Below, in pieces: positions 60,801-64,000 of a DNA stretch of 64,000 bases. The notes under the pieces are model-generated. The model had not been told where the DNA came from, made no database searches, and was given only the letters and a program-made list of their open reading frames with translations. The DNA is from Nocardia ninae NBRC 108245 (GTDB lineage Bacteria > Actinomycetota > Actinomycetes > Mycobacteriales > Mycobacteriaceae), in assembly GCF_007990755.1 (NCBI RefSeq), contig NZ_BJXA01000041.1:1-64000 (forward strand), read 5' to 3'. Made by a program: the position numbers and the translations under genes. Numbering within the stretch: the stretch's first letter is position 1; each line of letters opens with the position of its first letter.

Positions 60801-61133
60801 CTAGTTCGCGTTGTTATATGCCGCGACAATGTCGGCGGGGATCCGGCCGCGGGTCGATACGTTGTGCCCGTTCTTCCTGGCCCATTCCCGGATCGCCGCT
60901 GTTTGCTCGCGATCGGTCACGGAAGTCGCTTTACCGCTGCCTTTGCGCTTCGCCCGTCCGGTCTTGCGCGCTTTTTCCGCCCAGGGCTCCAGGGTCACCC
61001 GCAGCTTGCCCGCGTTCTTGGTGGACAGATCGATCTCGTAGGCCACGCCATCGATCGAAAATTGAACTGTTTCATTCGCTTTCGACTTGCCGTCGTAGTC
61101 GTCGACCAGGGTGACGGTGACTTTCTTGGCCAT
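60801..61133 (-). CDS. lsr2: Lsr2 nucleoid-associated protein
   Basis: A 110-residue Lsr2: N-terminal dimerisation domain ([31 protein letters not shown]) and C-terminal AT-hook-like domain with [18 protein letters not shown], where RGR inserts in the minor groove. Lsr2 is the actinobacterial H-NS analogue that silences AT-rich, often foreign, DNA. ATG start; solitary gene. Confidence 0.96.
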   Translation of the reverse strand: MAKKVTVTLVDDYDGKSKANETVQFSIDGVAYEIDLSTKNAGKLRVTLEPWAEKARKTGRAKRKGSGKATSVTDREQTAAIREWARKNGHNVSTRGRIPADIVAAYNNAN

Positions 61134-61254
61134 GGATGCGTCCTTTGCGTAGTCACGAGTAATTGCTCGAAATACTAATACCGTATCGCATCGAACTCGG
61201 CGAGGAGAAAAGTACTGTGCCGCACAAGTGCACGATCATCGCCGGGTGCGCTAG

Positions 61255-62127
61255 TCAGCGTAGCGATTCCGCCGCTGTCGCGGCTATCGAAGCGGCCACC
61301 GCGCTCAATGCCGGTGAGTCGAGCCGCCATTGCTGCCAGTACAGCGGGACATCGATGAATGCCGCGCCATCGATGGGCACCAGCTCGGTGGTCGGAAAAT
61401 TGCGGGATTGCAGGTCCGGCAACATGCCCCAGCCCAATCCGAGCCGGACCGCCGCCAGGAAACCGGCCGAAGACGGAACGTAATGCCGCGGTGGATCGAG
61501 GGGTTGACGGCTGCGGCGGCGCAGGTGCCGGTCTTGCAGATCGTCTTTGCGATCGAAAAGCACCACCGGTGCCGTCGCATAAGCCTTGGCGGTCGCGCCG
61601 TCACCGAACCAGGTGCGCGCGAAGCGCGGTTCGGCCATCGGCCGGTAGCGCATCGCGCCGAGCCGTTCGACTTTGCAGCCCTGCACCGGTGCGGCGGTGG
61701 CGGTGATCGCCGCCATGACCGTGCCGTCGCGGAGCAGCCGGGTGGTGTGTTCCTCGTCCTCGCGGTGGATTTCGAAGCAGGCGCCGGCCGGCGCGGCGGC
61801 CAGCGCGGGCAGTACCCAGGTTTCCAGGGAATCGGCGTTGACCGCGATGGGCAGCCGGGCCGGCCGGTGCGCCTCGCCGAGCTCGCGGGCGGTGTCGACG
61901 GCGAGCAACTCGATCTGCCTGGCCAGCCGGAGCACCGCGAGCCCAGATTCGGTGGCGCGCACCGGTTTTGTGCGCTGTAGCAAGACACGGCCCGCCGCAT
62001 CCTCCAGCGCTTTGATCCGTTGGCTCACTGCGGACGGCGTGATCCGCAGGCTCTTCGCCGCAGCGTCGAAGGTGCCCTCGGTGACCGCCGCGTTCAACGC
62101 GCGGAGCTGATCCAACTGGAGATCCAT
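61255..62127 (-). CDS. LysR family regulator, LysG/ArgP type
   Basis: A 290-residue LysR protein beginning MDLQLDQLRALNAAVTEGTF, with HTH SLRITPSAVSQRIKALEDAA, and an effector domain (GLGWGMLPDLQ). It is divergent from a LysE exporter, the standard LysG-LysE arrangement in which lysine, arginine or another basic amino acid induces export. ATG at 62127 fits the family N-terminus. Confidence 0.93.
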   Translation of the reverse strand: MDLQLDQLRALNAAVTEGTFDAAAKSLRITPSAVSQRIKALEDAAGRVLLQRTKPVRATESGLAVLRLARQIELLAVDTARELGEAHRPARLPIAVNADSLETWVLPALAAAPAGACFEIHREDEEHTTRLLRDGTVMAAITATAAPVQGCKVERLGAMRYRPMAEPRFARTWFGDGATAKAYATAPVVLFDRKDDLQDRHLRRRSRQPLDPPRHYVPSSAGFLAAVRLGLGWGMLPDLQSRNFPTTELVPIDGAAFIDVPLYWQQWRLDSPALSAVAASIAATAAESLR

Positions 62128-62153
62128 GTTAAGGAATCGTAATGGTAGTGCAG

Positions 62154-62165
62154 AAACTTTAGTTT
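62154..62165. promoter_or_regulatory. short dyad between lysG-like and lysE-like genes
   Basis: AAACT-TT-AGTTT is a perfect inverted repeat in the 67-bp divergent spacer, a suitable half of a LysR-type binding site. Confidence 0.4.
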
Positions 62166-62194
62166 GCCTGGAGATAATGTGCTGCTTAGCGTCG

Positions 62195-62833
62195 ATGGAT
62201 ATGAACGTTTCCTCGGCGGCTGTGGCGGCCCTCTCCGGTCTCGGTGTCGGACTCTCGCTGATCGTGGCCATCGGCGCACAGAACGCCTTCGTGCTGCGTC
62301 AGGGGGTGCGCAGGCAGCACGTCTTCGCGGTGGTCGTGGTGTGCGCGCTGTCGGACGTCGTGCTGATCGCCGCAGGCGTCGCCGGATTCGGTGCGGTCGT
62401 GCACTCGGTGCCCGGGGTACTCACGGTGGTTCGGTATGCGGGCGCCGCGTTTCTGCTCGGCTACGCCGCCCTTGCGGCCCGCCGGGCGTTCGGTTCGGCG
62501 ACGCTCGCCGCCGGATCGGCGGGCGCGACGGTCGCGCTCGGTGCCACCGTCGCCACCTGTCTCGCGCTGACCTGGCTGAACCCGCACGTCTATCTGGACA
62601 CGGTGGTACTACTGGGTTCTATCGCGAGTACCTACGCCACCCCCGACCGCTGGTTTCTCGGCGCGGGCGCGATGCTCGGCAGCATCGTCTGGTTCACCGC
62701 CCTCGGTTACGGGGCTCGGCTGCTCGGCCCGCTGTTCGCCCGTCCGGTCGCCTGGCGGGTGCTGGATTCCGCTATCGCCGTGGTAATGACGCTGCTGGCC
62801 GCAGGACTGGTGCTGGCCGGGCCCTCGGCGTGA
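62195..62833 (+). CDS. LysE/ArgO family amino acid exporter
   Basis: About 212 residues with six membrane helices and the family signature LSLIVAIGAQNAFVLRQGVR. It exports lysine/arginine-type amino acids. The start may be ATG 62195, 62201, or 62177 (GGAG 3 nt upstream); the hydrophobic core is unaffected. Regulated by the divergent LysR protein. Confidence 0.9.
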   Translation: MDMNVSSAAVAALSGLGVGLSLIVAIGAQNAFVLRQGVRRQHVFAVVVVCALSDVVLIAAGVAGFGAVVHSVPGVLTVVRYAGAAFLLGYAALAARRAFGSATLAAGSAGATVALGATVATCLALTWLNPHVYLDTVVLLGSIASTYATPDRWFLGAGAMLGSIVWFTALGYGARLLGPLFARPVAWRVLDSAIAVVMTLLAAGLVLAGPSA

Positions 62834-63072
62834 CGGCGAAAACCGTTGACTCTTCATGCGGTGGGGCGGCTTCGAACGAAACCCGGCGTGTCACAGCCGA
62901 AGCCCGAATGTTGCCGGCACGCGACTTACGAGTGTTGTTCAGCGGGAACCCGGTTGGCTGCCGTGTCGGCGTGACGCGAGACACAGCCTGCACCGTGTCC
63001 GTAACCGATTGGAGCCGAGGGGGCCGGGTATGCGGCGAATGACCGCCCACACCCCTAGTTGGAGGAGTAGTC

Positions 63073-63324
63073 ATGACCAAGCACGACAGCGGACCGCGCG
63101 AGGCCGTCGAGGGCGTCGTCGAAGATGTCAAGGGCAAGGCCAAGGAAGCCGCAGGCATCGTTACCGGGAACGAAGGCCTGAAGAGCGAGGGCCGCGCCCA
63201 GCAGGACAAGGCCGAGTCCGAGCGTGAGGCCGCCAAGAAGGAAGCCGAGGCCGAGAAGGCCCGCGCCGAGGCCAACCTCGACGAGGCCAAGCAGAGCGCC
63301 TACGAGAGTGGCAAGGATTCCTAG
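63073..63324 (+). CDS. CsbD family stress protein
   Basis: An 83-residue, highly charged CsbD protein: EDVKGKAKEAAGIVTGNEGL, followed by a Glu/Lys/Ala-rich helix (KAESEREAAKKEAEAEKARA). Usually induced by general stress. GGAGGAG lies upstream of the ATG. Followed by a strong terminator. Confidence 0.92.
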   Translation: MTKHDSGPREAVEGVVEDVKGKAKEAAGIVTGNEGLKSEGRAQQDKAESEREAAKKEAEAEKARAEANLDEAKQSAYESGKDS

Positions 63325-63337
63325 TCGCAACGTTTCT

Positions 63338-63380
63338 TCGGCGGCGTGGGGAAGATCCGTTGTTCCCACGCCGCCGATTT
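63338..63380. terminator. bidirectional terminator between csbD-like and monooxygenase genes
   Basis: TCGGCGGCGTGGG (63338-63350) pairs perfectly with CCCACGCCGCCGA (63365-63377), then TTT. The last bases overlap the stop of the minus-strand gene. Confidence 0.88.
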
Positions 63381-64000
63381 ATGTTGCGCTGCGGAACATT
63401 TGAGCGGCCTTGGCCCGCTCGGCGAGAATTTCTCGCCGTCGCTCGGCCATCGCCGCGGCCGGTGAACCGCCACCGATGATGGCCTCGGCGAGCGCCGCCG
63501 CATCCTCGATGGCGTCGCGGGCGCCTACCCCCGCGGCCGGTGTGATCGCGTGGTCGGCATCGCCGCACAGAATCACCGGAGCCTGGGGTGTCCATGCGTC
63601 GGCGAGCGGCACGGTGCGCGCGTTGGAGACGTGCACGGTGCTGGTGGCAGCCAGCATGGCTTCGACGAGTCCTGGAATCGCGGTGTTGCCGAACAGAATT
63701 GGCTCCGCCCACCGGTCGATCGGCTGAGACCCGACCTCGGCCACCGGGAGCGGCGCCCGGGTGAGGCGAGTGAACCACAGCGATACCTCGCTGTTCCAGA
63801 AGTGCCCGAAGGTACTGACGGGTCTGCCGCCGTCGTCCAGGCGACGGTGGAAGTGCAGCACGGACGGTTCGCTGCTCGGCTGGATCGGCCGGTCGGTGAT
63901 GCCGTAAACGACGATCTGACCGGCATATTCGGCCGCGCGCCCGGGTTCGAGGCGCCGGCGCGCGAGCGAATCGATGCCATCGGCGGCGATGACCACGTCA
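63379..64000 (-). CDS. FAD-dependent monooxygenase, C-terminal part
   Basis: The frame runs off the right edge (before MVIAADGIDS the sequence continues DV...), so only the last ~207 residues are present. It has the aromatic-hydroxylase DG motif (VVIAADGIDSLARRRL) and the second FAD motif VILCGDADHAITPAAGVGA, where GDAxH contacts FAD. The usual Pro-rich GDAAHxxxPxxGxG is kept. The N-terminal GxGxxG is outside the window. Substrate unknown. Confidence 0.85.
   Translation of the reverse strand, partial: DVVIAADGIDSLARRRLEPGRAAEYAGQIVVYGITDRPIQPSSEPSVLHFHRRLDDGGRPVSTFGHFWNSEVSLWFTRLTRAPLPVAEVGSQPIDRWAEPILFGNTAIPGLVEAMLAATSTVHVSNARTVPLADAWTPQAPVILCGDADHAITPAAGVGARDAIEDAAALAEAIIGGGSPAAAMAERRREILAERAKAAQMFRSAT

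Noticed and set aside
62164-63042. 292-codon plus-strand frame over lysE
   Set aside because: Frame-shifted shadow of the LysE gene, Arg/Gly-rich, no family features.

Overview
The window is high-GC actinobacterial DNA from a mycolic-acid-containing relative of Nocardia/Rhodococcus. Three things support this. First, housekeeping gene order matches, as I recall it, Mycobacterium tuberculosis Rv2365c to Rv2342 (Rv2365c-like, era, amiA2-type amidase, recO, uppS, an Rv2360c-like gene, zur/smtB, glyS, an Rv2345-like TPM protein, dgt, dnaG, a YtxH-like gene, tRNA-Asn). Second, it carries Lsr2, a PapA-type acyltransferase and WXG100 proteins. Third, GTG and TTG starts are frequent and many genes overlap by ATGA/GTGA. 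No species can be named from the sequence alone.

Layout. 1-38.3 kb is the conserved backbone with insertions: a NACHT NTPase and a divergent repeat protein between era and the amidase; an alpha/beta-hydrolase-TetR pair; an ABC transporter with a two-component system; and metabolic genes (TenA, PapA-like acyltransferase, SUOX-fold oxidoreductase, quinone oxidoreductase). The zinc regulators ArsR/SmtB and Zur form a two-gene unit beside glyS. dgt and dnaG form a DNA-metabolism block.

38.2-54.6 kb looks like an accessory island anchored at tRNA-Asn(GTT). A frameshifted tyrosine recombinase lies just 3' of the tRNA. It is followed by a fused HTH-methyltransferase-TRD gene with a translationally coupled small membrane protein, a complete type I restriction-modification operon (hsdM-hsdS-hsdR), a DUF262/HNH (GmrSD-like) nuclease, and a five-gene cassette on the minus strand: two WXG100-type proteins, a helical/proline-rich protein, a lysozyme-like protein and a membrane-anchored protein. 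I read that cassette as a possible type VII-secreted peptidoglycan-hydrolase effector with an immunity partner. This is inference. A GntR regulator ends the island.

54.6-64 kb is metabolic and regulatory: a HIT protein, an MFS exporter with a divergent AraC regulator, a divergent crotonase/acyl-CoA dehydrogenase pair sharing one large operator-like dyad with a PaaX-type repressor next door, Lsr2, a LysG/LysE-type amino-acid export pair, CsbD, and an FAD monooxygenase cut by the window edge.

Defence genes therefore occur in two places (the NACHT gene near 1-4 kb and the tRNA-Asn island). Two backbone genes (the amidase and dgt) carry tandem duplications of their own 3' ends. Start sites marked uncertain were chosen from Shine-Dalgarno spacing or family length.
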